DNA from: Promicromonospora sukumoe
GTDB lineage: Bacteria; Actinomycetota; Actinomycetes; Actinomycetales; Cellulomonadaceae
Direction of reading: 5' to 3'
Assembly: GCF_014137995.1 (NCBI RefSeq)
Contig: NZ_JACGWV010000001.1
Coordinates: forward strand, 558,001-622,000
Length of the DNA stretch: 64,000 nucleotides
The stretch's first letter is position 1. Each line of letters starts with the position of its first letter. Shown here in pieces: positions 1 to 8,350 of the stretch. The notes below the pieces were generated by a model. The model ran no database searches. It had not been told where the DNA came from and saw nothing but the letters and a program-made list of their open reading frames with translations. The translations under genes and the position numbers were made by a program.

Positions 1-2
1 TC

Positions 3-2168
3 GTGCGGCCGTCCGTGACGGGCTACGGGGCCTTCACGCAGGCGGTCGAGGTCGGCACGGAGCCGGTCTCCGCCGACGCCGCGGTCACCGCGCTCGCCGA
101 GTGCACCGCCCCCGGCTACGAGCTGGTCGGGGCGGGCGCCGGGGTCGAGGAGTTCGAGTCCGGCGACGTGCCCGAGGGCTGGACCGTCGAGGACGTGGCC
201 GGCACCGAGCAGGTCTGGACGTTCGACGACCGGTTCGAGGCGAGCAACATGACCGGCGGCGAGGGCCTGTTCGCCGAGGTGAACAGCGACGCCTACGGCC
301 CGGACGGGTCGCAGGACACCATCCTCACGTCGCCCGCCTACGACCTGTCCGACGTCGAGGCCCCGCTCCTCACGTTCGACCAGTCGTACGGCGCGCTGGG
401 CGACTTCGCCGACGTCGACCTCAGCGTCGACGGCGGCGAGACCTGGGAGACGGTGCTGCACCAGACCTCCGACGCGCTCGGCCGCACCGTCGTGCCGATC
501 GCGGCCGGCGCCGGCGAGTCCGACGTGCGGGTCCGGTTCCACTACGGCGACGCCGCGTGGACCCTGTGGTGGCAGGTCGACAACGTCGGCATCGGCGCGT
601 GCACGCCCGTCGAGGGCGGCCTCGTGGCCGGGTTCGTCAACGACCTCAACACCGGCGACGGCGTGAACGGCGCCACGGTGAGCGCGGGGGAGGCGAGCGT
701 CAAGACGTCCGACCCCGAGAACCCGACGGTCGACGCCGGGTACTACTCGCTGTTCTCCCCGGAGACCGGCGAGCAGCAGGTCGGCTACGCGGCCAAGGAC
801 TACGAGTCCGCCGAGGCCACGGTCACGGTCGTCGCCGACACGATCGCCCGCCAGGACGTGGAGCTCGCGGCCCCGCTCCTGACGGTCTCGCCGGGCGAGA
901 TCGCCCGCGAGGTGCGGCTGGGTGGCACCCGGTCCGGCTCGTTCACCGTGACGAACGAGGGCACCGCGCCCGCGGACGTCGAGGTGGCACCGGCGTCGTC
1001 CGACTTCGAGATCCTCGGGTCGGCGTCCGGCACCGGCGTCATCAAGGGCGCCACCGGTGACGTGACGGAGGTGAGCACGGCTCCGTCCTCCGGCGGGGCT
1101 GAGGGCGCGAAGGGCGTCGCGGCCGCGAAGGACGACGGCTTCGCCCGGAACGGGAAGCACCCCGGCCGGACGGCGACGCCGTCGGCCCCGCCGGCGCTGC
1201 TCGCGGACGGGACCACCATCACCCACTCCTCGTCGCAGGACATCACGGCGGGCAACTCGGTGGGCTGCGTGGGGAGCCAGACGCAGTGGCTGCGGACGTT
1301 CACGCTGGAGGACTTCGAGATCCAGGGTGAGCTCGCCGTGACCAACGTGTCGTTCGGCGTCGAGACCGCGGCGGCGAACACCGCCGTCACGGTCAACCTG
1401 TACGAGCTGGACGGGGACTTCGTCTACGCCAACATGACGCCCGTCGGCTCGGCGGACGTGACCCTGGAGGCGCAGGAGCTCACGCTGGTCGACGTGCCGG
1501 TCACCGGCACCGCGTCCGGCACGCTCGTGGTCGAGGTCGTCAGCGACGGCGAGTTCTTCGTCGGGTCCAACGCCGAGCCGGAGACCGCGCCGTCGTACAT
1601 CGCGTCCGACGACTGCGGCACCCCCGAGCCCAGCACCGTCGAGGACCTCGGGTTCCCCGACATGCACACGGTGCTCAACGTGACCGGCGAGACCACGGTC
1701 GACGTGCCGTGGCTCGACGTCCAGCCGCCGGCGTTCACGCTGGCCCCGGGCAAGTCCGCCAAGGTCTTCGTCGACCTGGACAGCAGCCGGGTGGACCAGC
1801 CGGGCACCTACACCTCCTCCGTGGTGGCCGACGGCGGCACGCCGTACGCCGAGCCCCGCGTCGAGGTGTCGCTCTCGGTGACCCCGCCCGCGAGCTGGGG
1901 CAAGATCGCCGGCACGGTCACGGGCGTTACCTGTGACGACGAGACCGTGCCGCTGGAGGGCGCGTTCGTGGTCATCGACGGCTCCGAGTACGACGTCACC
2001 CTCGTGACCGGGCCCGACGGCGGGTACGCCCGCTGGATGGGGGTCTCCAACAACCGGCTGGCGCTGCTCAGCTCGGCGACGGGGTACCCGCCGGAGTCGA
2101 AGTCCGCGCGCATCATCAAGGGCCAGACGGTGGTGCACGACTTCGAGCTGAACGAGTACTGCGGCTAA
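3..2168 (+). CDS. Secreted surface protein, C-terminal part (probably S8 subtilisin-family peptidase)
   Basis: The reading frame is open from the left edge, so the N-terminus and any catalytic domain lie outside the window. Visible in order: a jelly-roll-like beta domain that starts near EFESGDVPEGW and contains paired Asp/Trp motifs (about residues 50-200); a carboxypeptidase-regulatory-like beta sandwich (GGLVAGFVNDLNTGDGVNGA, about 205-285); a short immunoglobulin-like segment beginning LLTVSPGEI; a low-complexity Gly/Ala/Lys linker (about 350-395); and a final CarboxypepD_reg-like module (KIAGTVTGVTCDDETVPLEG). Such beta modules with a closing N-E-Y-C-G end are typical of the tails of large actinobacterial S8 peptidases. 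The peptidase assignment is inference, because no catalytic residues are in view. No sortase signal is present, so it is probably released or loosely wall-bound. Confidence 0.6.
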   Translation: MRPSVTGYGAFTQAVEVGTEPVSADAAVTALAECTAPGYELVGAGAGVEEFESGDVPEGWTVEDVAGTEQVWTFDDRFEASNMTGGEGLFAEVNSDAYGPDGSQDTILTSPAYDLSDVEAPLLTFDQSYGALGDFADVDLSVDGGETWETVLHQTSDALGRTVVPIAAGAGESDVRVRFHYGDAAWTLWWQVDNVGIGACTPVEGGLVAGFVNDLNTGDGVNGATVSAGEASVKTSDPENPTVDAGYYSLFSPETGEQQVGYAAKDYESAEATVTVVADTIARQDVELAAPLLTVSPGEIAREVRLGGTRSGSFTVTNEGTAPADVEVAPASSDFEILGSASGTGVIKGATGDVTEVSTAPSSGGAEGAKGVAAAKDDGFARNGKHPGRTATPSAPPALLADGTTITHSSSQDITAGNSVGCVGSQTQWLRTFTLEDFEIQGELAVTNVSFGVETAAANTAVTVNLYELDGDFVYANMTPVGSADVTLEAQELTLVDVPVTGTASGTLVVEVVSDGEFFVGSNAEPETAPSYIASDDCGTPEPSTVEDLGFPDMHTVLNVTGETTVDVPWLDVQPPAFTLAPGKSAKVFVDLDSSRVDQPGTYTSSVVADGGTPYAEPRVEVSLSVTPPASWGKIAGTVTGVTCDDETVPLEGAFVVIDGSEYDVTLVTGPDGGYARWMGVSNNRLALLSSATGYPPESKSARIIKGQTVVHDFELNEYCG

Positions 2169-2180
2169 CCCCGGCCCGCC

Positions 2181-2326
2181 CAGATAGAACCCTGGCGAAG
2201 TAGAACCAGGGCGAAGTAGAACTGCAGCGAGGTAGAACTCCAGCGCCGCTGGGGTTCTACCTCGCTGCAGTTCTACCTCGCCGGCGTTCTATCTCGCCCT
2301 GGTTCTACTTCGCCAGGGCTCTATCT
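2181..2326. repeat. Large intergenic hairpin built of 16-bp periodic units
   Basis: TAGAAC occurs at 2185, 2201, 2217 and 2233, exactly 16 bp apart. Its complement GTTCTA occurs at 2254, 2270, 2286 and 2302, with a variant (GCTCTA) at 2318, again every 16 bp. The left arm holds four units and the right arm five; units pair in order (for example AGTAGAACCAGGGCGA), with one extra unit bulged in the right arm. It lies 13 bases after the stop of the surface protein and just before the 3' end of the convergent aminotransferase gene. It could act as a bidirectional terminator. There is no U-tract. Confidence 0.85.
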
Positions 2327-2343
2327 CGGCGCGGCGCGGCGGG

Positions 2344-3072
2344 TCAGATGCGGTCCCAGGGGACCGCCGCCAGCCGGGCCACGAGATCGGTCAGGAGCGG
2401 GCCGGCGTCGAGCAGGGGGACGTCGTCGACCGACGCCACGGCGACGACGCCGATCGAGTTGACCAGGAACGCCCCGGCGAAGCCGCCGACGTCGGCCAGC
2501 GTGACGCTCCGGCGGGACGAGGGCGTGGTGTCCTCGACGAGCCGCATCGCGGTGCCGTGGAGCTGGGGCGCGTCGGGCCAGACGACGGCGCCGTCGGGCT
2601 CCAGGAAGCCGATGTTCGCCATCGAGGACTCGGCGACGGTGCCGTCGGGGCCGGTGAGCAGGGCGTCGTCGTACCCGTCGAGCGCGACCCGGCGGGCCCA
2701 CTCGGCCTGGGCGAACCCGCCGAGGTGCTTCACGTGCGGGAACGGGCGCAGGTAGGGGACCGAGCGCAGCCGCTGCGGTGCGGCGGGCGGTTCGCGCGGG
2801 TCGGCCACGGAGACGATGACGTGCTCGGCGTCCCGGAGCGTGACCCGGACCCCGGCGTCGGGCGTCCCGGCCAGGGCGTGCCGCACGAGGTCGCGGACCC
2901 GCTCGCCGTCCAGAGGAAGGCCGAACAGCTCGCGTTGCGCGGCGTCGAGCCGGGTCAGGTGGTTGGTCAGGCCCTGGACGCCGCCGTCGCGCACCTGCAT
3001 GGCCGTGAAGTGCCCGTAGGTGCTGAACAGGTCGGCGGCCTCGGCGGGCCGCCCGTCGACTTCGATGCGCAC
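2344..3072 (-). CDS. Aminotransferase class IV (PabC/BCAT-like PLP enzyme)
   Basis: Fold-type IV PLP enzyme, of the group containing 4-amino-4-deoxychorismate lyase, branched-chain aminotransferase and D-amino-acid transaminase. The candidate Schiff-base lysine is in HVKHLGGFAQ, followed by the family hallmarks YDDALLTGPDGTVAESSMAN (Glu and Asn of the PLP phosphate and ring site) and a C-terminal LHGTAMRLV segment. At about 242 residues it is slightly short for the family, as is usual for PabC-like members. The GTG at 3072 (V-R-I-E-V-D-G) is chosen because the family opens with a short strand ending in DG; a GTG at 3093 is also possible, whereas the ATG at 3141 lies inside a palindrome. The neighbourhood has no folate or amino-acid genes, so the substrate stays open. 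Confidence 0.8.
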   Translation of the reverse strand: MRIEVDGRPAEAADLFSTYGHFTAMQVRDGGVQGLTNHLTRLDAAQRELFGLPLDGERVRDLVRHALAGTPDAGVRVTLRDAEHVIVSVADPREPPAAPQRLRSVPYLRPFPHVKHLGGFAQAEWARRVALDGYDDALLTGPDGTVAESSMANIGFLEPDGAVVWPDAPQLHGTAMRLVEDTTPSSRRSVTLADVGGFAGAFLVNSIGVVAVASVDDVPLLDAGPLLTDLVARLAAVPWDRI

Positions 3073-3105
3073 CTTGTGAACTGTAGTGAACACCCGCAGA
3101 TGAAC

Positions 3106-3151
3106 GCGGACCTGGTTGCACTCTGAGAGGCCAGAGTGCAACCAGGTCCGC
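3106..3151. repeat. 3'-end palindrome, family A copy 1
   Basis: Perfect 20-bp arms (3106-3125 and 3132-3151) around a 6-base loop. It begins 36 bases after the stop of the alpha/beta hydrolase gene (reverse strand) and lies upstream of the aminotransferase start. The arm core GCGGACCTGGTTGC recurs, with one change, at 51193-51248. No U-tract follows on the reverse strand. Confidence 0.85.
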
Positions 3152-3186
3152 GGTCATGGTGCTGCGGGACGGCGGGGCCGCCGCCG

Positions 3187-4047
3187 TCATGCGGCGACGG
3201 TGGCGTGCGACGTGGCCCAGGTCAGGGCGTGGTCCGCGATCTCCTCCCAGCCGGTCTGGGAGACGAGCCGGTGCGTGCGGCCCGCGTACTCCACGTACTC
3301 GACGACCGAGGGGCTCCCGGTGCCGTTGTACTTGGCGACGATCGCCTTGCCGATGGCCGGCGGGGCCACGTGGTCGATGCCGCCCGTGATCACCAGGAGC
3401 GGCGCGCGGTCCGAGCGGGCGTAGTCGACGTGCGTGACGCCGGTCTTCTCGTTCATGGTCGACGCGACGCCCTCGAAGAGGACCCGGTTGTAGGACGGGA
3501 CGGCGGACTGCTCCCACAGGACGTCCGACTCGGCGCGGGAGAGGTCGTTGCCGAACGTGAAGTGGAAGTGCCCCTTCGACAGCGGCTTGGCGCCGTTGCG
3601 GCCGAACGGGTTGGACAGGATCGGCAGGCCGGTACGCAGCGTGGACAGCGGCAGCACGCTGATGCCGGCGGTCTGCGCGGGGGCGACGCCGACGTAGGCG
3701 GCGCCGAGGCTGCGGTCCGCCAGCATCTGCGTGATGACGCCGCCGAACGAGTGGCCCATGATGATCGGCTTGACCGGCAGGGCGGTGATGATGCGCTCGT
3801 AGTGGTCGACGATCTCCTTGAGGCCGACGCCGCGCAGCGCCTCGGGGTTGTCGCGGATGTCCTGCACGCCGCGGTCGTCGATGCCGGGCCAGCCCGGGAC
3901 GATCACCTCGTGGCCCGCGGCGCGGAAGCGCTCGGCCCAGGTGTCCCAGCTCGCGGGCGTCATCCAGAGGCCGTGGACCAGGACGATCGGCAGCTTCTCC
4001 GGGGTGGTGCCGGCGGCGGTGCTGGTGGTGTCGGGGGTGGCGTTCAT
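3187..4047 (-). CDS. Alpha/beta hydrolase
   Basis: A 286-residue cytoplasmic alpha/beta-hydrolase with the canonical oxyanion strand IVLVHGLW, the nucleophile elbow GHSFGG (Ser in G-x-S-x-G), an acidic residue in LLVITGGIDHVAP and the catalytic His in the GRTHRLV segment near the C-terminus. These features define an active serine hydrolase; the natural ester, lactone or epoxide substrate cannot be read from the sequence. The ATG is preceded by a strong GAGGAG site. The gene is divergent from a TetR regulator, and the intergenic region carries two GATCGTTC-type operator sites, so it is probably the main target of that repressor. The lid region (about 140-200) is moderately long, as in TAP-like or haloperoxidase-like hydrolases. 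Confidence 0.88.
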   Translation of the reverse strand: MNATPDTTSTAAGTTPEKLPIVLVHGLWMTPASWDTWAERFRAAGHEVIVPGWPGIDDRGVQDIRDNPEALRGVGLKEIVDHYERIITALPVKPIIMGHSFGGVITQMLADRSLGAAYVGVAPAQTAGISVLPLSTLRTGLPILSNPFGRNGAKPLSKGHFHFTFGNDLSRAESDVLWEQSAVPSYNRVLFEGVASTMNEKTGVTHVDYARSDRAPLLVITGGIDHVAPPAIGKAIVAKYNGTGSPSVVEYVEYAGRTHRLVSQTGWEEIADHALTWATSHATVAA

Positions 4048-4095
4048 GGCGGGCTCCTCAGGTTCGGTGGGCCGGGCTCCCGGTCCGTCGTCAGG

Positions 4096-4111
4096 AAGAA
4101 CGATCGTTCTT
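4096..4111. promoter_or_regulatory. TetR operator 1 (perfect 16-bp palindrome)
   Basis: AAGAACGATCGTTCTT is a perfect palindrome in the divergent region between the hydrolase (start 4047) and the TetR gene (start 4192). It is the right size for a TetR dimer site. A degenerate copy lies at 4166-4179. Confidence 0.75.
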
Positions 4112-4165
4112 TCTCTGTTATTCCAGGAAGGTACGCCCCCGCCCGGCCAGCGTCAACGCCTCACG

Positions 4166-4179
4166 AGAAAGATCGTTCT
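4166..4179. promoter_or_regulatory. TetR operator 2 (imperfect copy)
   Basis: GAAAGATCGTTCT keeps the GATCGTTCT half of operator 1 and lies directly upstream of the TetR start, where bound repressor would block its own transcription. Confidence 0.55.
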
Positions 4180-4191
4180 ATGCTCAAAGAC

Positions 4192-4806
4192 ATGGCAACC
4201 GGATCCACTGCCTCCCGCGCTCCCCGCAAGACCGCCGAAGGAGGCTCCGAGGCGCGCGAACGCCTGCTGCGCACCGCGTCCGAGCTGTTCTACGCCGAGG
4301 GCATCCACGTGGTCGGCGTCGACCGCATCGTCGCGGCGGCCGGCGTCACGCGCGCCACCTTCTACCGGCACTTCCCGAGCAAGGAGCACCTGGTCGAGGC
4401 CTACCTCGGCGTCGAGGACGCGAACCTCCGCGCCGCGCTCGACGGCGCCCAGGGCGCCACCGACGACCCGGTCGAGCTCGTCGGGCTGATCATCCAGGGC
4501 ATCGCCGACGACGTCGCCCGGCACCACACCCGCGGCTGCCCCTTCATCAACGCCGCCGCCGAGTACCCCGACGCCGACAGCGGGGTGCGGCGCGCCGTCG
4601 ATCAGCACCGCGCCTGGTTCCGTGGGGCGCTCGAGGACGCCCTGACCGCCGCCGGGGCCGACGACGCCGTGACCCGCGCGGGCCAGCTCGTGCTGCTGCG
4701 CGACGCCGCCCTGGTCGGCGGCTACCTGGACGGCTGGGACAACGTCCGCGTGGCGTTCGTGAGCGCGGCCCGCCAGGCGGCAGGCCTGGAGCCAGAGGCC
4801 TCCTGA
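4192..4806 (+). CDS. TetR/AcrR family regulator
   Basis: A 204-residue one-component repressor. The N-terminal TetR helix-turn-helix is clear: RERLLRTASELFYAEGIHVV, then VDRIVAAAGVTRATFYRHFP with the usual T-x-Y-R-H-F recognition helix (about residues 20-65). The C-terminal half is an all-helical ligand-binding domain with a CPFIN motif shared by a subgroup of TetR proteins that follow alpha/beta hydrolases. The ATG at 4192 gives M-A-T-G-S; an in-frame ATG 12 bases upstream (4180) lies against operator 2. Divergence from the hydrolase and two operator copies suggest joint repression of both genes. Confidence 0.9.
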   Translation: MATGSTASRAPRKTAEGGSEARERLLRTASELFYAEGIHVVGVDRIVAAAGVTRATFYRHFPSKEHLVEAYLGVEDANLRAALDGAQGATDDPVELVGLIIQGIADDVARHHTRGCPFINAAAEYPDADSGVRRAVDQHRAWFRGALEDALTAAGADDAVTRAGQLVLLRDAALVGGYLDGWDNVRVAFVSAARQAAGLEPEAS

Positions 4807-4832
4807 GGGGGTGGGTTCTGGGCCGCTGAGAT

Positions 4833-4900
4833 TGACTTCGGTCGGCTGCACCGAGACCGGTCCATCGCCGGACCGATCTCAGCGCAACCGACCGAAGTCA
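4833..4900. repeat. 3'-end double hairpin, family B copy 1
   Basis: An outer 17-bp stem (4833-4849 with 4884-4900, one G-T mismatch) encloses an inner 11-bp stem (GAGACCGGTCC, 4853-4863, with 4870-4880). It starts 27 bases after the TetR stop codon. The inner stem and loop (GAGACCGGTCCATCGCC) recur almost unchanged at 31600 in family B copy 2. Confidence 0.8.
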
Positions 4901-5026
4901 TGGGGGCGGCCCCAGGAAGGGGCCGGCCGCCGGGGCGCGGGGCACGGCAGAGCGGACTTCCCTTTGCTGACCTTTGACCCATATCCTGACCCCCGTCCTG
5001 TGACCGTCACGAGGGGGAACGGCCCG

Positions 5027-5671
5027 ATGAACGCACCCGACACCGGACGGGGGACCGCGCGCGGAGTGCGCGGCGTCCTCGCGGCGTCGGCGGCGACCCT
5101 CGTGGCCCTCGCCTCGCACCTCGCCGGCGGCGGGGACCTGCCGGGCTGGCTCGGCGTCCTCGTGCCGTTGGTGCTGTCGCTGCCCGTCTGCACGGCCCTG
5201 GTCGGCCGCAGGCTCTCCCTGCCGCGGCTCTCGGTGTCGGTCGCGGCGAGCCAGCTCCTGTTCCACCTGCTCTTCCAGCTCGGCCCCCCCGCCGGCACGC
5301 TGGGGACCGTCGCGAACCCGCGCGGGACCCACGGCGCGCACGGGGACATGGCCCCGCTGACGACGTCCGGCGCGCCGGTCCCGGTGGAGCTGCTGCACGG
5401 CGGCCCGCAGATGTGGCTCTGGCACGGGATCGCGGCGGCGGTCACCGTCGTCGTCCTGCACCGCGGGGAGCTGCTGCTGCGGCGCCTGCGCGAGCTCGGC
5501 GCCCGCGCGGCCGCCTGGCTGCTGCGCGGCCGGCCCGTGCTCGACCGCCCCACCTCCTTCGTCGCGCCCGCACGCACCGGCGTGCCCGCCGAGACCTTCC
5601 GCCCGCTCCACCCGGGCCCCCAGCTCTCCCCCCTCCTGCGGAGGGGACCTCCCGCACCGCACGCGGTCTGA
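5027..5671 (+). CDS. Multi-pass membrane protein with His-rich loop, head of copper cluster
   Basis: About 214 residues with four hydrophobic segments (roughly 15-35, 40-60, 65-85 and 125-145). Between segments three and four is a loop rich in His, Met and Gly (GTHGAHGDM and later QMWLWHG), which could bind copper. The C-terminus is Pro/Arg-rich and cytoplasmic in character. I do not recognise a named family, but proteins of this shape commonly precede CopC or YcnI in actinobacterial copper loci. The ATG is preceded by GAGGGGG. The 143-base gap to copC holds two GC hairpins, so it may be transcribed separately or attenuated. Confidence 0.75.
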   Translation: MNAPDTGRGTARGVRGVLAASAATLVALASHLAGGGDLPGWLGVLVPLVLSLPVCTALVGRRLSLPRLSVSVAASQLLFHLLFQLGPPAGTLGTVANPRGTHGAHGDMAPLTTSGAPVPVELLHGGPQMWLWHGIAAAVTVVVLHRGELLLRRLRELGARAAAWLLRGRPVLDRPTSFVAPARTGVPAETFRPLHPGPQLSPLLRRGPPAPHAV

Positions 5672-5678
5672 GCTCTGC

Positions 5679-5766
5679 CCCACGGGCGTACCTGTGCCCG
5701 TGGGCTGTTCCGTGCTCGCCCCGTGGGTTGCTCCTGCGCGGCGGGCGGGGACGCCTGTGCGTCCCC
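5679..5766 (+). terminator. Two GC hairpins between membrane protein and copC
   Basis: CCCACGGGC (5679-5687) pairs with GCCCGTGGG (5696-5704), 8 bases after the stop of the membrane protein. A second stem GGGGACGC (5747-5754) with GCGTCCCC (5759-5766) lies closer to copC. Both are stable but lack a U-tract; they may terminate, attenuate or process the transcript. Confidence 0.45.
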
Positions 5767-5813
5767 GTGTGTGTGCCGACGTCGATCCCTGACGTCCGAG
5801 GAGAGGTCCCTTC

Positions 5814-6509
5814 ATGCCCCGAACCCGTCCCCTCGTGGCCGGGCTCGCGGTGGCCGTCGTCGCGCTGTTCGCGACCGCTGCCCCCGCGTCCGCCCACGAC
5901 AAGCTGGTCTCCAGCGATCCGGCGTCCGACGAGACACTGCAGGAGGCGCCCGAGACGGTGTCCCTGAGGTACTCGGCCGACGTGCTGGACATGGGTGCCG
6001 CCGTCGTCGTCACCGACGGCGACGGCACCGACTGGGTGTCCGACGCGCCCCTGATCGACGGGGCGGTCGTCACCGCGGCCCTCGATCCCGGCCTGCCCGA
6101 CGGCGGGTACGAGATCCGCTGGCGGGTCGTGTCCTCCGACGGGCACCCCATCACGGGGATCGTCCCGTTCGCCGTCGGCGACGGCGAGGAGACGGGGGCG
6201 GGGTCGGGTTCCGGTTCCGACGACGCCGGGGACGACGCCGTGGGTGCGGCGGACGAGCCGCCGTCGGACGAACCGGCGTCGGGTGAACCCGCCCCAGGGG
6301 AAGCCGCCCCGGGAGCAACCACACAGAGCAGCACGCAGAACCAGACCGCGCAGAAGGACGAGGGGCCCTGGCGGGTCGTCCTCGTCGGTGCGGGCGGGGC
6401 CGCCGTCGCGGCGGCCCTGTTCGCGCTCGTCCACTTCCTCCGCCGGCGCAGCGATGCGCGCGGCTCCGACGACGCCGGGAACACCCCCGACGCGTCGGGA
6501 ACCCTGTGA
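5814..6509 (+). CDS. copC: CopC-domain copper-binding protein, membrane-anchored
   Basis: A 231-residue exported protein. A signal peptide (about 1-27, ending P-A-S-A) exposes His at the mature N-terminus (HDKLVSSDPA), the copper ligand used by CopC proteins. The second conserved ligand motif SSDGHPITG follows near residue 110. The CopC beta barrel ends around residue 125, then comes an acidic and Pro/Glu-rich linker (about 125-180) and one C-terminal transmembrane helix with a basic stop (FLRRRSD), giving an outward-facing tethered copper protein. Its stop overlaps or abuts the next gene, so copC and the PCuAC gene are probably co-translated. CopD, the usual membrane partner, is not present here. 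Confidence 0.9.
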   Translation: MPRTRPLVAGLAVAVVALFATAAPASAHDKLVSSDPASDETLQEAPETVSLRYSADVLDMGAAVVVTDGDGTDWVSDAPLIDGAVVTAALDPGLPDGGYEIRWRVVSSDGHPITGIVPFAVGDGEETGAGSGSGSDDAGDDAVGAADEPPSDEPASGEPAPGEAAPGATTQSSTQNQTAQKDEGPWRVVLVGAGGAAVAAALFALVHFLRRRSDARGSDDAGNTPDASGTL

Positions 6510-6520
6510 GAGGCACTTCT

Positions 6521-7114
6521 GTGAACAACCGACCGACCAACCGTCGCACCACGACCACCACCGCCCGCCTCGGCGTCGTCCTCGCGGCGGCCGCGCTGGC
6601 CCTGACCGGCTGCGCCCCGGCGGGTGCGTCGGACGACGCCGCCGCCGCAGCGCCCGCCGGTGAGGGCATGTCCCTCACCGACGGCTGGGTCAAGGCCGCC
6701 GACTCCGGGATGTCCGCCGCGTTCGGCGGGCTGACCAACTCCGGCGCGCAGGACGTCACCGTCGTCTCGGCGACGACCGAGGCGTCCTCGATGCTGGAGC
6801 TCCACGAGACCGTGGAGAACGAGACCGGCGAGCTGATCATGCGGGAGATCGACGGCGGGTTCGTCGTCCCCGCCGGCGACACGCTGACCCTCGAACCGGG
6901 CGGCAGCCACATCATGCTCATGGACCTTGCCGACCCGCTGGAGGCGGGCGAGGAGGTCACCTTCACGCTCACCTTCTCCGACGACTCGACCTACGAGTTC
7001 ACGGCCCCCGTCAAGGATTACTCGGGGGCGAACGAGAACTACGTCGGCGGCGACGACGAGGGCGGCATGGACATGGACATGGGCTCGGACGACGCCACGG
7101 GCACGGACGGCTGA
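6521..7114 (+). CDS. PCuAC-family copper chaperone lipoprotein
   Basis: About 197 residues. A lipobox (ALTGC) after a hydrophobic signal shows lipid anchoring on the outer face of the membrane. The PCu(A)C signature is present: a His in LELHETVEN, a Met in ELIMREIDGG and the HxM pair in GGSHIMLMDL, the four-ligand Cu(I) site of the family. A Met-rich tail (GGMDMDMG) may be an extra copper site. GTG at 6521 follows GAGAGG by eight bases and is preferred; GTG at 6506 overlaps the copC stop. Family members load copper into cytochrome oxidase or extracellular cuproenzymes; here the next gene encodes a DyP peroxidase, so the chaperone may serve that pathway. Confidence 0.9.
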   Translation: MNNRPTNRRTTTTTARLGVVLAAAALALTGCAPAGASDDAAAAAPAGEGMSLTDGWVKAADSGMSAAFGGLTNSGAQDVTVVSATTEASSMLELHETVENETGELIMREIDGGFVVPAGDTLTLEPGGSHIMLMDLADPLEAGEEVTFTLTFSDDSTYEFTAPVKDYSGANENYVGGDDEGGMDMDMGSDDATGTDG

Positions 7115-8337
7115 TGACCACGCCTGACCACGGTGCACGCACCGCGCGGTCGGGGTCGACCCGGCGGCAGTTCCTCCTCGGAGGGGCTGTCGCCGGCGTC
7201 GGCGCGGCCGCCGCGATCGGCGCCGACACCGCGCTGAACGCCTCCGCCGAGGAGGCCGTCCCGCCGCCGCTTCACGGCGAGCAGACCGTCCCGTTCCACG
7301 GGGAACACCAGGCCGGGATCGACACCCCCGCGCAGGCGCACGGGTTCTTCGTCGCGCTCGACCTGCACGACTCCGCCGACCGCGCCGACCTGACCCGCAT
7401 GATGCGCATCCTCACCGACGACGCCGCCCGGCTCACCCAGGGCGCCCCGGCGCTCGCGGACTCCGAGCCGGAGCTCGCCGTGGCCCCGGCCCGGCTCACC
7501 GTGACGTTCGGGTTCGGGCCGCGGTTCGTCGAGCGGGCCAAGGGCTCCGGTCCGGACTGGCTCCGGTCGCTCCCGCCGTTCGGGATCGACCGGCTGGAGC
7601 CCGGCCTGAGCGACGGCGACCTGCTGCTCCAGATCGCCGCCGACGACCCGCTGACCGTCGCCCACGCCTCGCGCATGCTGCTGAAGGACACCCGCAGCTT
7701 CGCGTCCGTGCGCTGGACCCAGCAGGGGTTCCGGCGCGCGCACGGCACCGTCGCGCCCGGAACGACCATGCGGAACCTGTTCGGCCAGGTCGACGGCACG
7801 ACCAACCCGGCCCCGGGCACCCCCGACTTCGACCGGGTCGTCTGGGCCACCGACGGCTGGCTCGCCGGAGGCACCGGCATGGTGGTGCGCCGCATCCACA
7901 TGGACCTCGACAAGTGGGACGAGCTCGACCGCGGCGGCCGCGAGCAGTCCGTGGGCCGGACCCTGTCGAACGGCGCGCCGCTGACCGGCACGGACGAGTT
8001 CGACGAGCCCGACTTCGAGGCCACCACCGCTATCGGCTTCCCCGTGATCCCCGAGTTCTCGCACCTGCGCCGGGCGCGCAGCGACAACCCGGACGAGCGG
8101 ATCTTCCGGCGGGCCTACAACTACGACGACGGCGCGGCCGGGGCGCGGGTCTCCGACGCCGGCCTGATCTTCGTCTCCTTCCAGGCGGACGTCGACCGAC
8201 AGTTCGTCCCCCTCCAGCGCCGCCTGGACCAGCTCGACCTGCTCAACGAATGGACCGTTCCACTCGGCTCGGCCGTCTTCGCCATCCCACCCGGGTGCCG
8301 CGAGGGCGGATTCATCGGCGAATCCCTCCTCACCTGA
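7114..8337 (+). CDS. Tat-exported dye-decolourising (DyP/EfeB-type) haem peroxidase
   Basis: A 407-residue protein with a twin-arginine signal (STRRQFLLGG), consistent with export of a folded haem enzyme. The DyP signature GxxDG appears as FGQVDGTTNP (catalytic Asp), the proximal haem His is in EFSHLRRA, and the distal Arg lies in the NPDERIFRRAYNYDDG region. The stop of the preceding gene overlaps this start (ATGA), indicating translational coupling with the copper chaperone. In Streptomyces, Tat-exported DyPs cooperate with copper chaperones to mature a copper oxidase; that parallel is established for DtpA, but its application here is inference. An alternative role in iron release from haem (EfeB) fits the adjacent PepSY protein. 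Confidence 0.93.
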   Translation: MTTPDHGARTARSGSTRRQFLLGGAVAGVGAAAAIGADTALNASAEEAVPPPLHGEQTVPFHGEHQAGIDTPAQAHGFFVALDLHDSADRADLTRMMRILTDDAARLTQGAPALADSEPELAVAPARLTVTFGFGPRFVERAKGSGPDWLRSLPPFGIDRLEPGLSDGDLLLQIAADDPLTVAHASRMLLKDTRSFASVRWTQQGFRRAHGTVAPGTTMRNLFGQVDGTTNPAPGTPDFDRVVWATDGWLAGGTGMVVRRIHMDLDKWDELDRGGREQSVGRTLSNGAPLTGTDEFDEPDFEATTAIGFPVIPEFSHLRRARSDNPDERIFRRAYNYDDGAAGARVSDAGLIFVSFQADVDRQFVPLQRRLDQLDLLNEWTVPLGSAVFAIPPGCREGGFIGESLLT

Positions 8338-8350
8338 AAGCAGGCCCTTC

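Noticed and set aside
2181..2326. Possible CRISPR array from evenly spaced 16-bp repeats
   Set aside because: Units are nearly identical throughout with no unique spacers, invert halfway, and no cas gene is present.
4898..7138. A 746-codon reverse frame across copC and the PCuAC gene
   Set aside because: Shadow frame; the forward genes have signal peptides, metal motifs and ribosome sites, while the reverse translation is low complexity.
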